Shown here: piece by piece, positions 13,701 through 28,700 of the stretch
Numbering within the stretch: the stretch's first letter is position 1
How the letters are laid out: the number at the start of each line of letters is the position of its first letter
NCBI GenBank assembly: GCA_022414725.1
Contig: CM039462.1
Coordinates: forward strand, 59,297,360 to 59,361,359
DNA length: 64,000 bases
Direction of reading: 5' to 3'
Source: Microglena sp. YARC
Taxonomy: Eukaryota > Chlorophyta > Chlorophyceae > Chlamydomonadales > Chlamydomonadaceae
Made by a program: the position numbers and the translations under genes
Notes under the pieces: model-generated
What the model was told of the DNA's origin: nothing
Seen by the model: the letters and a program-made list of their open reading frames with translations, nothing else
Databases searched by the model: none

Positions 13701-16700
13701 AGATTTTTCCACCCCCCACCAAATCCTTATCATTCACTTTCAACATGCAGCAGCTCATTCAGTGCTGCAACTGTCTTCTTTTGTCCTCAGCCTGAAGCCC
13801 TTGCAGTACAATTTTTGGTCGCGTCGGAATTTTTGGTCGCGTCGAATGCGTATTGTAGGAGCGCTCTTGGGGTTGGCAGGGCTGAATACCGAGTGCACTT
13901 TGTGCAAGGGACGACACACTGCTCCGCGACCCCATCCGCGTCCAGCCCATCTTAGAACCTTGCATCTCAGGTTGCAATATCTTCTTCCATTTTTCCTTCA
14001 TGCTCTTCAGCCGTGAAAAAGCTGGTTAGGCGTCAGCTGCGTATTCATGAACGTCTTTTTGCCGTTTTTCATGAACCAAGACTTGGGCGGACTGTAAACG
14101 GTTGCCGTTGCCATTCGCGAATGAGAATTACTGGACGATGCTATGTGAAAATTAATGAACGATTAGTGAAGGGGCTTACACTACGACCGGCCTCTCGAGA
14201 GGACAGGAGATCACCTGTACTGCCACGTGTCACTGTTGGCGCACTGTTCCTGCCAGCCTGGCTGAGCCTGGGGGACCTGGTGCTCGTACCCTCATTCTGT
14301 GTGACCGTCGCGTTGCGTTTCTAGCCACGACGACCAGCCACGACGACGTCCTATTTCTCTTCTTTTCACCTTGACCTAGCGCTAATTTCCTGGGATTTAT
14401 TTTACCGCTAGTAAGCGCTAGAAGCGCTAATATTGCAAAGCACTATACCCCCAGCCTAACCCTATATATACTACATTGTCCATCTTCACACTTGCATTAG
14501 GCTCTCACAGCATCCTTCAGCAATCAGCAAGCCCTGAGGCAGAGGGCAGAGTTTTTTTTGGCGGAGCCCCCCCCTTTGGTGGGGGAGCCCCAGGGTCACC
14601 CTGTTGTTTGTTTGTTTGCTTGTTTGTTTGGTTTGTTTGTTTGTTTGTTGTTTGTTTGTTTGTGGCAATCAACCAACCACACGAAGCCTGACACATCAGC
14701 CAACTAACTGGCTTTGGTCCGCTCGATTCTATTGCCACCTGTTGATATCACTCTTTGCCAATTTTCCGCGTCGCTTGCGCCGCGCTAGGACATGTTTTTC
14801 CGATTCAGAAGAGGAGTCTTTTGGTAGTGATCAGGGATTTTCTGTCTTTCGAGGTAGGGCTCCTCGTAGCGATTTGGGTAGGCGGCCGGAAAGTCCGGCT
14901 CGGGGGGTCGGGGTCGGGGCCCCAGATTGAGTCTCATGTTGCGGAAGGTTTGGCAAACTCAAAGGGTCCAGGCAGCGATCATTCCTGACAGAGAAAAAAA
15001 GCTCTGGGAAAGGGTCAAGTTTACTCATCACAGTTGCACATCAGCATCCAAGCCAAGACATAATTTATCTGAATAGTTAAAAAAATTCCCTTGTATATCC
15101 CTTGTATTTTTGCTAATTTGGCCTCGGTTCCTCTCGCTAACTTGTAGAGGGCATTCTGGTGGTTGACTGATCATGTCAAATTCGAAGTCAGCAAAAGGTA
15201 ATATGCACAGCAGCCAACCATTGTTTCTATACACATTGACATGCGTTCTGGAAACAAATGTCTTTCGCATACACATGTATGGCTAGAAACGTACTACAGA
15301 CGGCACCAAACAAAACGTGCCCCCCCCCCCCCCCCCCCGCCCCTACACACACACTACTACTACTACTACTCCTACTACTACTACTACTACTACTGCTTCT
15401 GTTACTGCAGCTTAATACTGCTACTGTTACTTTTACCACCACTGCTCCACTACTGTGATGTACATAATCAATTCGGGACAAGGGGCCCGTATGAGGAACT
15501 GTTAGAGTTTCGATGTGGGTTGGAAGGTTCGAATTGTATGAGTTGTATTTAAGCAGCTGGATAAGCTGCTCTGGAACTTGGCCTTCGCAAATTCGATTCT
15601 ACTTTTTTCTGTTACAATTGTCACATCCCTGGTTAGGCTGTCAGTACAGACCGTGGGTGTGATCTCCATTATTCAAACCTTGATTGCCTTTATACTGGTT
15701 TCATGAGCCTCCTGCAACCCAGCGGTTTCGCAGCCTCCTGGCAAAATGTATAGTACCATGCTACTGTGGGACTGCTATAGGCACAACACTTCACTCCACT
15801 GATTTACCCCATGCAACAGCTCCAGCCCCAGCCCAGCCCCCGTCCAATTCCTTTCTTCAGCACATCCTGTTTGGGTTTAAGCTGCTTCTCTTGCTAATGT
15901 AAAGGAAGTGCCACGATCCCAAAGAGCAGGACGTATCGACGATCGAACCGTTGTGAGGAACATCTCCCAAAGCCATGATTATGCTCTGGGAAGGAGGTCA
16001 GCACCACCAGAGGTGAGTGTACCACAACAAATAGAAACAGAAGCATGATACGAGGTAAAACAAAAGCAATAACAAGAATGGAAAACAATAGAAAATGAAA
16101 TCATGAACCAAACGTCAACACTAACAGTAACACAAACATAAACTGAATGACGCCCCCCCCCCCCCCCCCCGCTCCTCCCCCCCTCTCCCCACCTTCACAG
16201 AACCACAACCTCACCACAACACCTCGCAACAACACCACACATGACAACCAAGTGTTTCTTTCCCGCACTCAGAAGGTATGCATAATTGCAGTACAGGGGA
16301 AGGTCTCCCTCTCTTCAGTCAAGCGCAGCGCCACCGTTTCTTTCCCCTCACTGAGGGTGACATAGCAGCTCCAACACAACTCCAAAACATCCATTTTCTA
16401 CACTAGGACCAACTCTCACACCACTCCCACCTCCCATCATCACCTTCAATCCAAGTGTTTCTTTCTAGGATGCGCAAAATATATTGGTTGGTTGTCTGAA
16501 CGACTAGATGTATATATAATTGGGTATATATGGGTGTGCAACATATGCAGTTTACATAAGAATGACAGTTCAGAAAATCCATAATGTTCGAAGCTGCTGT
16601 GGTGGAGAATATGATATGATTTCTTATGCATTACCGGAAAACCATTTTTGATTTTTGTAAGTGCTTTTGCTTTTCAAAAACCCAGCTTTGCCTAGATATA

Positions 16701-19700
16701 TCACTATATGATCCTATACTAGAGTACAGTATTGATCATGGCTGTGTAGATTTACCGGGTCTTTGCGCCTCACTCCTTTTCTTTCCCATTTCAGGAGTAT
16801 TGGCATGCATGTTCGTAACAGGGCAGAGCTGTCGCTCTCTTCTGCGCCCAAGCGCAGCATGAGCGTAACCTACCCCCTCACTGAGGGTGACCATAACGGA
16901 CAGAACGGCACCGGCAAGCTATTATCTCCTGTGGCGAAGTTTCAACCGTGTCGAATAGTAAGCGGCATGACAAATTGGGAGCTAGCTTCGGGAGCATTGT
17001 TCTCACAAGATCAAGCTTCTGCAGCATGGTAGGGTAACTGGTATCCCCACACCCCAACCCCACTACGGCACACACGAGGTCCAGTCACACCACGCACACC
17101 ACACATACGACACCACACATCACACTACACACCACAACATCACACCACCACGCACACCACCGCACACCGGACACACACATGACCATACAAGACTCCACAC
17201 ACGTCGCAACAACACAGTCCACCGTGCACCATCCCAACCACTGACCACCACACCATCACACAGCGCACACACATCTACACCAACACTGTAACAAGTATAA
17301 TGCAATAACACCCACACCCATAAAAAAATCAAGACGAATGCTGCTTACCCCACCCACCCACCCACCCCACACCCTCTCTCAGAGCTCTAAATTCCAGTCT
17401 GATTCAAGACGGTCGTACAGGCGTGTCAGTCATTAAAAAAAGCAGGAGAAACAGTCGAGAGTGCTCTGCCTCTGCACAAGAGTGATTCGTCTCCACTAAT
17501 CACGCGAGTGGGCAAGGCACCCTCAGAAGTCACGCTCCCGCAGCAGGCATCGCTGGCAGATCCAGAAGACGCCCACGACGGGTTCTTTCATGGAGATCTA
17601 AGAAGAAACTAAGTTTTTTGTATTGTTAAAACAAAAATCAGTTGCGAGATGGCCAACATGGGGAAGCAACCTCAACGTACATACTGTTCGAGGAAACTGT
17701 CTCGCGTAGCCAGAAGATGCCCAGTCCACCACAAACCACAACATCTTATTTATTCGAGCACAAATTAGTGTACAACACACATTTATTAAATCATACCCAT
17801 ATCTACGCCCTTCCCTGCAAATAGTAGTGACCCAACAGTTTCCCTTGCCCATGCGATTGCAGTTGTATGTAGGTCTTATTCAACAGAGAGAATCCTCAGA
17901 AACAACTCATCTCTTGTTAGGCTCATTTGCAGTCGCTGTCACCTTGTTTTGTTCTTGCCTATTACAAATGTACAGGGTCTGCTATGTTATATAATATGAT
18001 AGTGAAATGGTTATTATAATATTAGATTATATTATATACGTATATTATATTAGTCGACTGAGCTGTCTCACTCCAGAAATTCGAATTTTATGAATAAAAC
18101 GTACTTATATTATTGTGACAACTAATAAATTAATATTTATTAAAGTTCATATTAGTTTTTCAAAACACATAAATTAGGTTGCCGCCCTACAAAATGTATG
18201 GTACACACACCCACGCTGACAAATTCTGGCAAGGTCATACACATACATGGGCACATCAGGCTTTTCTGTCCCTTGACAGTAGATACTAGCTCCCTACAGT
18301 GCTCCATGTGTAGTGGGTAAGACGAGAACCTAAAGCAAATTGGAATTGGAACCTTCCTGATTTAATCCTAAAACCCTAATTTGTTTGACCCTCATAGGAA
18401 CCGCACATAAATTATCGTGTAAGAGGGTTCTCCACTAACAACTGGAAGTAAGGTCCTCCGACTATTATCGTCGTCGAAGGTGTCTTAGCCACTAACACAG
18501 AGCACCATGCCCCATGTATTGAAAACAGGCTGCTCAGGGACCAGCGTCAATTTGTTAGGCTCATCGATTATTGTTCTGCCTATTCAATTGTATGATACAG
18601 GCACCTAATAAATAGAATACTCAGGCCAGGTCTGCCGACTACGAGCACTGTATTCTAATATTGGGTGACTGTCACACTGCTGCATTGCATACAATTATGA
18701 GAACAAAATTCATACCCCCCCCCCACCCCCCCCCAAAGACCACACACCAACACCATCCCGCCTCACACCTTCCCTCACATCTGCCATGTGCTGCTCAGGA
18801 CTTCGCCTCGTGTCAACTGGTGTAAGTGCCGTCACAAGCATGTGCAAGGAGCCCAGGGATGAGTTGAGATTTGTCCCCATTCGATAGGACTACAAATTTC
18901 AAACTTAAAAGCCGTTATTACCCTAAAGTGCTGTTGTGACGTGGCTGAAAATGTGTATTTCCGGCCGCCGCCTAACCCATTCGGTCGCATTCTGTAGCCA
19001 TAATGACGACGCATGTGCCTGCCTAAACTAGTCATAAATGGCCTCCCCCCCCCCCCACCCCCCCCCCCCCCCCACACACACACACACACAACACAGGCTC
19101 TACGCTTTGCGATCGGCAGGGTTTGGGGCAGATGCGCGCACAAAACCAAACACTGCTCACAGGTATACCTGTAAGGTAGCAGGTACACAATCTGGCAGTA
19201 CAATATTTGTATGCCAGTGTTCAGCTGGCCACATGTATTACATATTCAGCCCAACTTAAGGCCCTTGTCGTTTAAGTAATTGTTTGGTTTCAGTAACATC
19301 ATTGTTTTTTATTTTTCAGCCCATCCTGTCACAGTTGGGATAGTCCCTTAAGACGATTTGGCCTACCTTTGGACTGTAACATACATACAAACACATTATA
19401 TGGCCAGCTGAACAACTGAATAGCCCTTCTGGGAAGCCAATAGTTAAATGGGTTATTTGAGTTAGTGCAAGTGCTGTTAGCCAAATCGGCCACCCCCTAG
19501 GCCGTAGCTAACATGCATACAATATATCGCCAGTGACTCAGCTGTACTACAGCACTGACCATCTATTTTGCTGACTTGACAATTTTCCTTGGCCTTCGCC
19601 CCCCCACCCCCCACCCCCACTCCTCTCACCTCCACAGTTGAAAAATGCACTAGCCTATATTGGCAACTGGCAGGTCAACCCTTTCTCCTTGGAGGCTGCC

Positions 19701-22700
19701 TCAAATGGTCAACCCCCCTCCCCCCCACACCCGACCACCCACCCACCCACCCACCCATAACCCTTCCCCCACCCCATAACCCCACCCGAACCATAACCCC
19801 CCCACTCCACCCCACCCTTCTCGCCTCCTCAAACAGTTGACAATGTTTCTAGCCAATATTGACAACTGGCAGTTCAACACCTTCTCCTTGGAGGCTGCCT
19901 CAAATGGTCGACCCCTCTCTGTCCTAGGCTACACACTGCTCTCGCGCACTGGCTTGATGGCTAAGTACCAAATGGACGAGACCAAGCTGATTAGGTGCGG
20001 AGCACTACATATAGGCCGTATACATCTTATTATCAGTAATTACGTACATATCTGACAACATATAAGCAGTACATACGTATATACCTCGCGCACTGGCTTG
20101 ATGGCGAAGTACCACATCGATGAGACCAAGCTGGTCAGGTGAGGAGACATGGATTTCGGCCCCCAAAACGTGGATTTGGGCACTTGAAGCCTGCATGAAA
20201 GGTAGATTTCAAGGGTCGTTTGATGTATTGTGGCCTGTCTATGGCAATGTAATGTAATGGAATGGAATGGAATATTCCCAAACCCACCCTAACCTGCCCG
20301 CTCCATGTGACATTTGTATGGCTTATCTTGTGGTGGCTTTGAGGTTGTGGCCATTATGCACTTTCACTTTCTTGCTCCTGCGCACTGGCTTCATGGCAAA
20401 ATATCACAGAGATGAGACCAAGCTGATCATGTGAGGAGCACTGCATATGGTGGCTATACCACATGCACTCGTTTGTTGGTTGCTTGGTTGGTTTGATTAC
20501 TCCTGACTAAGCCACATGCACTCGGTTGTTGGCTTTATGGCAAAGTGGCACATAGATGAGACCAACCTGATCAGGTGATATCTGCACCGCCTCAGTCCTG
20601 TGCTTTGGAGATGAAATTTAATATCGGGACTGGGTGATTATGACAAGTATTTTTTGCTTATCAAAACACTCTTGTGTAGAGCCCTGCTGACGTTAACTTG
20701 GATCCAACCCATACTCTTGTATTCAATTGAATTGTGCTTACACTGCTTGGCTACACACTGCTCTCGCACACTGGCTTGATGGCAAAGCACCACATCAAGC
20801 ATTTCATGTGGGGGGATGTTTTAATTATAATAGTTGAATTCATTTATCACTGTAGCAAAAACTCAGGGACCCTGTTTGTAAAACAAATGTTTGGGGTTCA
20901 GTTCATTAATGCTTTTTCTTTTTGGCCCTTCCTGTCTAGGTTGGTTGAGTCCCTTCAGCCTATTTGGTCTTCCCCTAGACTGTAAGATACATACATACAC
21001 ACACATACATACATACGTACATACATCTATATATGTAAACAAACATGGATTATCAAGGTAGCGCTAGCTGGCTATAGGACCTTGCTATTGTTTTACGGGT
21101 TAGGGTTCAGGGAACCACGCGAATCCAACTGTACCGACTCGAATCCCACCTGACCCAAATTTCAAAATGACAGAGCACATGCGCCTTACAGTGCGACTTC
21201 CTATCCGGCCCGAATTTTGATTTGACGGAGCACATGCGCTAAATAAGCATCTGTATTCTTTCTTTTTCCGCGTTTCGTTCTGAGCGCCATTTCGTTCTGA
21301 GCGCCAATTCGTCATAAGCGCCATTTCAGACCAATTATGTCGCTCAGACTCTTCGTCTATAATCGTTTGCTTCTCGATGCAACCATGCATGCACACAACC
21401 AAACAAATATAGGCATAAGGGCGGCGAATACAGCAACCCAGCGAGCTCTTCACAACAGCGAAAGGCAAGCTATTCAGACAGACGAGGATAAGAGCAATGC
21501 AAATCAGCGACGTTGATTAGCATATGCTGCTAACCCACAGCAGCGCGCGACTTACAACCTGGCCATGCGAGAAGCTCATGCAACCAGTCCTGAAAACCAA
21601 CACCAGGTTAATAATTAGACAAGACGTGAACCTCATGCGCCATATGGCCGTTGCACCCCTCATCCAATCTCTTTTCTTTGTTTCAAGCATTGATACATCA
21701 GTTGCTTTGCATGTTGCAATAGAAGACTGGCTGGAACTTCCTGGTCAAAGCAACAGCTTCAAACCCAACTATGTTCCGGGCAAAGAAGAAGCTGCAGGTA
21801 TGTCGCTTTGTGATAGCGCACGCCCTGTACTTTCAGCGGGGTCGGCGCTTTTTCGCAAGCTTTTGGCAGGTTGGATCCGCAGCCTGCTCTTTATCCACTT
21901 CGCATTTCTGCATGATCTAGACCCACAGCTGGAGTGGAAGGGACGAGGTATGGAGAAGGGGATTAACGCATGCGTGCAGGTGGTGGAAAGAGAGGGTGGG
22001 GGGGGAGTATCAAGTGGTGGCCCACCATGGGTGGAAATGACTGGGGTGAGGGGAGGGGGGAAAAGAGAAAGAGTGTTGATGGTGTGGGGAGGGGTGGAGG
22101 GGGGGCATGCGATGGGGGAAATCTTGATGTGTGTATGCAAGTGGAAGATGAGGGTGCGGGTGAGATATGGGAGTACATACAGGACGTAACCCGTTACCCA
22201 GACCAGAACCAGGGCCTGGTGTGATGGGTGTTCCACCGGCCACACGGGCTACCGTATTACGACGTTTTGTAACAAACTAAGAGCTTAAATGTCCTAGTGT
22301 GGTGGTTTGGTGGGTTGGGGGGGGGGGGCTCTGGCCACACCGGCAATGTACTAGTACATACATAAATACATACATACACTACCGTAGTGGAGCTTAGGGT
22401 TCCCGGGGGGTCCGGAGACTGTAATTTATTTTTACTTCCAGGGGGGTCCAAGAGTTTTATATCGTTCCATGTCAGGAGTAGGGGGGGGATTTTGAATTTA
22501 AAACTTCATCTCGGGCAAACATTTGGGAATAAGAGGGCATGTATTAAATGACAAGAAGAACTGCCAAGTCATTGTATTCCTTTTACATATGGTGTGTAAC
22601 CGTGATGGATCTGGGGACGCGACGGGCGAGACAGAAGGGACTAGGAAAGGCAATTTCCTAGGGCGTCCTGGTGTCCTCTTGCTGGCAATGGGCTGCCTGG

Positions 22701-25700
22701 TCAACCGAGCAAGCTTTGCATGGGCAGCCGCTGTTGCTTCCTCCTTGCGCTTTCGCCTCTTTGGCTTTCTTCTTCTCCACCTCTTCAGCCGTAAGCGACG
22801 CCTTGAAAAACATGTCCAGCTTTGGTCTGCTTTCTTCGTGATTGCCATCCGAGTCCTTTCAACACATTCACGATCTTCACTACTCGAACATCGGGGCTTT
22901 TCTCACCGGCTATTTCGAAGATCAGGAGTGTCAGATTCGACTATTAGCAGAGATCAGGCGGTGTCAACTTCGGCCTTCCATGTTGAAGGCGGAGCAGGAG
23001 CAACAATTTCAGACGATGGGTAGCGAAGAGTTGCGAAGCGGGAGGATGGAACCTTGAAATATGTATTGGCAATCAGGCAGTACTGCCCCCAATTCTAGTT
23101 CCTGTGTGCTGGTGCTGTGATCTGAGGCGACCACCCCATTTTTTAAATCGTACTGCGGGGGCGGTAAAGAAATATTATTTTCGCATCGCGAAATGCAGGT
23201 TCGCGTGGGGGGGGCAAAAACGATATTATTATCGGGAACCCTAAACATTTTCTCAGTACTCATATACGTACATTGCAAAACATACAGTATAGAAGCATAT
23301 AAGCATTACACACCCACACATTTGTATACCCCCTCTGAGAATATAACCACTATAATAAGTATATGAGCAAACACTGTTTATATGAGGATTAAACGAGTAA
23401 ACCGTATAAAACTCATAGAATCAGTTGTATGAGTATTATACCTTCATAGAACAAAGAAACCATGTAACCAAATATACCATATAAACCATTATACACCCCA
23501 GTATGTAGCTTATATCGTATACCCTCCAAGCACATGTAAACCATATAAACCATGTACGCCATGTCGCCATGTGTACATCTATCACCTCCAAGCACACATA
23601 AAGCATGTAAACCATGCAAAGCATTCAAACCATGTAAAGCATACATGCAGCATCACAACCAACTGCCCCATTCAATTTTGATCCTGACACAGATAGCTTG
23701 TACTTGGCACTGCTGCAGATTCCTAACACGAGTGGAAGATGGGTACCCACCTAACCCTTACCATTGCAGGTGTGATGTTGTTGTGCGTGTTGTGTGTGCG
23801 GTGTGCGATGCAGCACTGTTGTGTCTATGGGTAAGTTCGCGATTGTGCATGTGCATGTATATTATTTAATATTTTTTTTGTGATTGCGTATGTATACATG
23901 TGTTAGGTATTTCTTGTGTACATAAACGGTAATTGATAACGCCTGTGTGGGGCGTGGTGTTAAGGAGCCCCGTCGAACGTGGGTGGGGAGCGGTCTCCTA
24001 CCTCAACTGGACAAGCTACCATCGCGGTTGGCGACGACCTGCAACGCCAAGAGCAACCGAAGGGGGAGTCGAACCCCCGACTCTTCGTCCTCAAGCGATC
24101 TGGTCTACCACTAGACCGTTGTATATCAGTGAAAGGGGCTTTTTGTGTACATAGTGTATATGTTTGGATTGCATTTGCATATATGTTTATATATGTATTA
24201 CTTCTTGTATTACCTACTTGTTGATTATATTACTTGTATTACTTACTTTTTGCAAGTGCATGTGTGTATGTTCGAGTCCAGGGGTAGCCAAGTAGGTTCA
24301 AGGGTTGCCCAACCTCAATGAAGATGAATTATATAGTGCAAGGAGGGGCTCAGTGAGAGAAGCAATGTGTGTCTTAATAATACATGTATGTATGTTGTTT
24401 CAGTCCAGGGGTAGGCCAAACAGGCTAAAGGGAATTGATCAACTGTGACAGGAGGGGCTAGAACGAAAAAGCATTGAAACAAATGTATATAGGTATGAAT
24501 ATGTACATCTCCAATCTAAATCAATCCCCTGATCCCACACCCTCGCCGCAGGACCCATGCCGCAGATGTGCTCCGAAACCTTCATGTCATCTGCACTCGG
24601 GGGGGGCTAGTCCACACCAGCCTATGGTCTGGCCTCTTGGACTGCAAGGCTACCATCAACCGCACTAGCCCCTCCGCACACTTCAACTACCTAACTGTCG
24701 AAGACCCTGCAGGTTGTTTTTATTTTTATTAAGTGATTGCACCTGACTGCACCTCATGGACATGGTTGTTTGATTGATTGATCGATTGATTGATTGATTA
24801 CACCTGACTACACCTCATGCACGTTGTTGTTGGTTGGTTGATTGATTTGATTGATTGCACCTGACTACACCACATGCACTTGTTGGTTGGTTGGTTGGTG
24901 TGTCAGACTCAGGTTCCCATCCTTCCGTACTCACCACCCTTACCCTTATACTTATCATTATTGGTATCCTTAGCCTTACCCTTATCTCAATCCTTTTCCT
25001 CTATCCCTATGATCATCCTCATCCTCACAATCCCTATACTTTTCCCTATCCCTGTCCTCACCCTCTTCCCCACAATCCCTATCTCTGTCCCTATCGTCTC
25101 CCTTAACCTCCCCATCCCCGTCCTTATCCTCACTCTCCTTAGGCTCACACGACACCATGAAGTCCACCACAGAGCGCCTCTCCACCTCAGCCCTGGACAC
25201 AGGGGCCCTAGAGGTACTGACTGCATACCTGGGGGCTCTCATCCATGACTACGAGCACCGCGGCGTGAACAATCAGTTCCTGGTGCAAGCAGGAGATGAG
25301 CTGGCGCTGATGTACAACGACATCTCACCCATGGAAAACCACCACCTGAAGGCTGCATTCACGTTGTTGAGGGAGGATCAGTACAACTTCTTAGACAAGC
25401 TTCCCAGAAAGGTAAGACGCTTGCCTCTCTAGCCATTAGGTCCTCCGTTGTATCACCACCATCTATTATTGCCCACCTTACACCTAAGGGGGGAAGCTGC
25501 TAATAAAAACCAAAAAGAAGAGCCCTGACCCCGCTCCCCTCCCCTCCCCACCACAGGGGGGACTCCGCTAAGAAAAGCTGGAAAGAAAATCCATACCTCC
25601 CCCGAACCCCCTACCCCAGCCTTCTTGCTTGTTCTGTCATGTGTAGTGGCCATGCACATATGTTGTACATCACGTTGTACGGTTGTGCTGACATTCTGCT

Positions 25701-28700
25701 CGAAAAAGCAGAAGCGGAACCTTGGCTTGGGCAATCCTTTTCAACCCATAACACGCTTTGGACAGCGTCTTTTCATGACTTTCTCCTGGCCGGCAATGTA
25801 GTGGCCCGAAGGAGGTTAACCATGCCCTAGTTCCGTCTCTAATTTTTCCGTCATGATGTCAACATAACTGAAAAATATATAAATTACCATGTACTCTTGT
25901 TAATGACCACATTTGCTTTTCTTGCCTGCAAACACTTCTTCATGATGATGATGATGATGATGATGATTGCATTTTTTAGTGCCCTACCGGGTCCCAAATT
26001 CCCATTTACACCAGAGCTTTCATTTCCGCTAACAGTAGCGATCGTACCTGGACCCCGTTTTTGCCTACCCTTCCGCTACCCTGAACTCCCCATCCCGCCC
26101 CCCCAAAATCCCCAAACCTCCCAGGCCAGACCACCACGGAGGCCCTTCAGGCCACATACCCACATTGCTACCAGGAGACCAACCTTGAAAGACCCCAAAT
26201 CCCTGATTGCTACAAGGAGACCTCATTTATGAAACTAAATAAATGCCCATTCACACTGAGCCATCTTTATGACTATTCACATCTTAATCCCTACAGCAGC
26301 CTGTACCTGGTTCAGGTTGTTAAACAGGTGTTCAGGGTGTTAAATACCTGCTCAAGAACTACATGTTTGACCAATGATGTACATAAAAAGGTGTTTAACA
26401 GGGTGCAGGCTGCCGAAGGGGAATGCCCATTTGCACATCTTAATGGTGATTAACTTACTACGTGTGTAAATGAAGTGTTAAAGCGCCTTTTCCAAACACA
26501 ACGGGCTCATTTGTAAGTGCAGCAAGCTGCGCGCTCAAGCAACTAAGATTTTAAGCAATTAAATTAAAGTTACACACGATTTAAGTGCGGCTATGTGCAA
26601 ATATCAATGCCCATCACATATAATCTTGCTCATGCCAACAATTGTGAATCATGCCCAGATACACTTCTTCATGATGATGGTGCTGGTGCCTCTACTTGCA
26701 CACACTCAATGCCTATTAACACTGAGACCCATCCTTCGCATATTCACATCTTAATGCACATTTATTTGTCATGACTATGGGAAGAGGCAAAAAGAGGTGC
26801 TAGGACCATGCCCCCAAAGTGAAGCTGGTTTGTGTATGGTAGGGGGGGGGGGGCTGATTTCAACCTTGTCGCCACCCCCCCTAAGATGCGTGACGACCGC
26901 GACAGTGTTAATGGACTTATCTCACCAAGTCACTTCAATGTGTTGATGTCTGAAGTGAAATGACTCACTCAGTGAAAAGGTAACAAAAAGGTTCCCAAAA
27001 TACAATGGGGGGGAGTGGGGGAGGAAACCATGTCAGAGATTCTCGAGATTTGCCTGAATTGAAGGGAAATCGGCCCCCCTTTCACATTTGACTGTCGTTT
27101 TTAAACGTACCAGGATGTCCGAAGAAGACTTTGTCACAAGACATAAACTTCGTCCCACAACACATCAACTTCTTCCCAAAAGACATGCTCGTATGCACAC
27201 ATGTGCATATTCACACTGAGCCCATCTTCTGCCTTCCCAGGACTACGACACGATGAGATCCGGCATTATCGACCTGGTGCTCACTACTGACATGAAGCAG
27301 GTTGGTGTTGGTACCTGTGTGTGTATATGTGCGTTTATGTGTGTTCTTTATGTGTGTGTTTAGGTGTGTATATGTGTGTACGTGTTTGAATGTGTATGCA
27401 TGTCTGTATGAGTGTGTGTATATGTGTGTGTAGGTGTGTTTATATGAGTAGGTGTGTGTATATGTCTGCATATGTGTGTAGGTGTGTGTGTAGGTGTGTA
27501 AATGTGTGTAGGTGCATATGACAACTTAACAATGCCTAACCAATGCATGAACCATGGGCAGACACCTGCTCTGTTATGCATGTTACTTTGACATATCCTT
27601 CTTTCTCTCACTCTTGTGATGATGGTTGCATGATGCTGGGTGAATGAATTATAATTATATTAATTAACAAATTATTCATATATTTTATGCTATGATACTG
27701 GCAAACAATTGACTCTAATCCCCTCTCTCTCTTTGCTGCGCAGCACTTCAACACAGTCGCCTCCTTCACTAGCAAGACCCACCAGCTGCTTATGGCTCAG
27801 CTACCTGAGGCCGTCAGTTCTATCAGCGCTGTCGCTGCTGTTACCTTCGCTCGCGCTTCATCGCCCATATCGGGGACAGACTCAAGCCGCCACACATCAG
27901 TCAACGCCTCCGCCACGTCTAGCTTTAGCACCGTTCCAATCAACATCCCCAGGGCTTTCCCCCATGCCGTAAGCTCCGACTGTGTCCCCTTACCTCTGGC
28001 GAAGAAGCCCAGCATGGACACAAACTCGTCAGCCGCCGTTGCTACCCCTTCCTCCCCCTACGCAGCATCTCTAGCACCCTCGCACTTAAGCGGGGCAGTG
28101 AGCAGTGATCGTGACCCCGGCTCGTTCACAGGGGGGTCGCCCAACAAAGATTTGAACCCTATAAGTAGCCGCAACCCCCTTGCTTTGCGAGCAGCCACTG
28201 CGCGGCGCATTGCCATAGGTATGTATGTTTGTTTAGCCTGGCCGATAAAAGATATTCAGTTAAATGTATGTATGTTTTGTCTCACTTTCAACCTGGAGAC
28301 CCATGGTGCAGTGTTGATACGACTGCCGCTTGCTGCTTTACCCGGTGCATCATGGGCGGCAGATGACTAGTAAAGGTCTTATCAACGGGAGCACTCCTAG
28401 GTTCACTCATTCTTTATCAGGGTCACGTTTCAGCCAAATAGGCTGAAGGGACTTGCCCAAACATGATATCAGGAGGGCTAAACAGAAAGAGCACTGATGA
28501 ACTGAACCCCAAATAATTGTTTTACCGACAGAGACCCTGAGTTTGTGCTAAAGTGATAGGACGGCCCGGTGCAAAGCTATGTAAGCTATGTCAATAGTGT
28601 AAACACACAACACACTGAATACACCACCACCACCACCTACCCCCCCGCACACACACCCCAACCCCGAACACACACACCCACACCCGCACACACCACCCAT

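Larger units (their letters stand above)
11507..16794. other. PDE intron sequence with decayed repeats
   Basis: Contains poly-C runs (11860, 13618, 15319, 16152), a (CTA)n tract at 15355-15400, an R3 copy (13395-13600), an R4 copy (14800-14990) and a coding-like but unrecognised patch at 12040-12730. At least one PDE exon may be hidden here. Confidence 0.5.
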
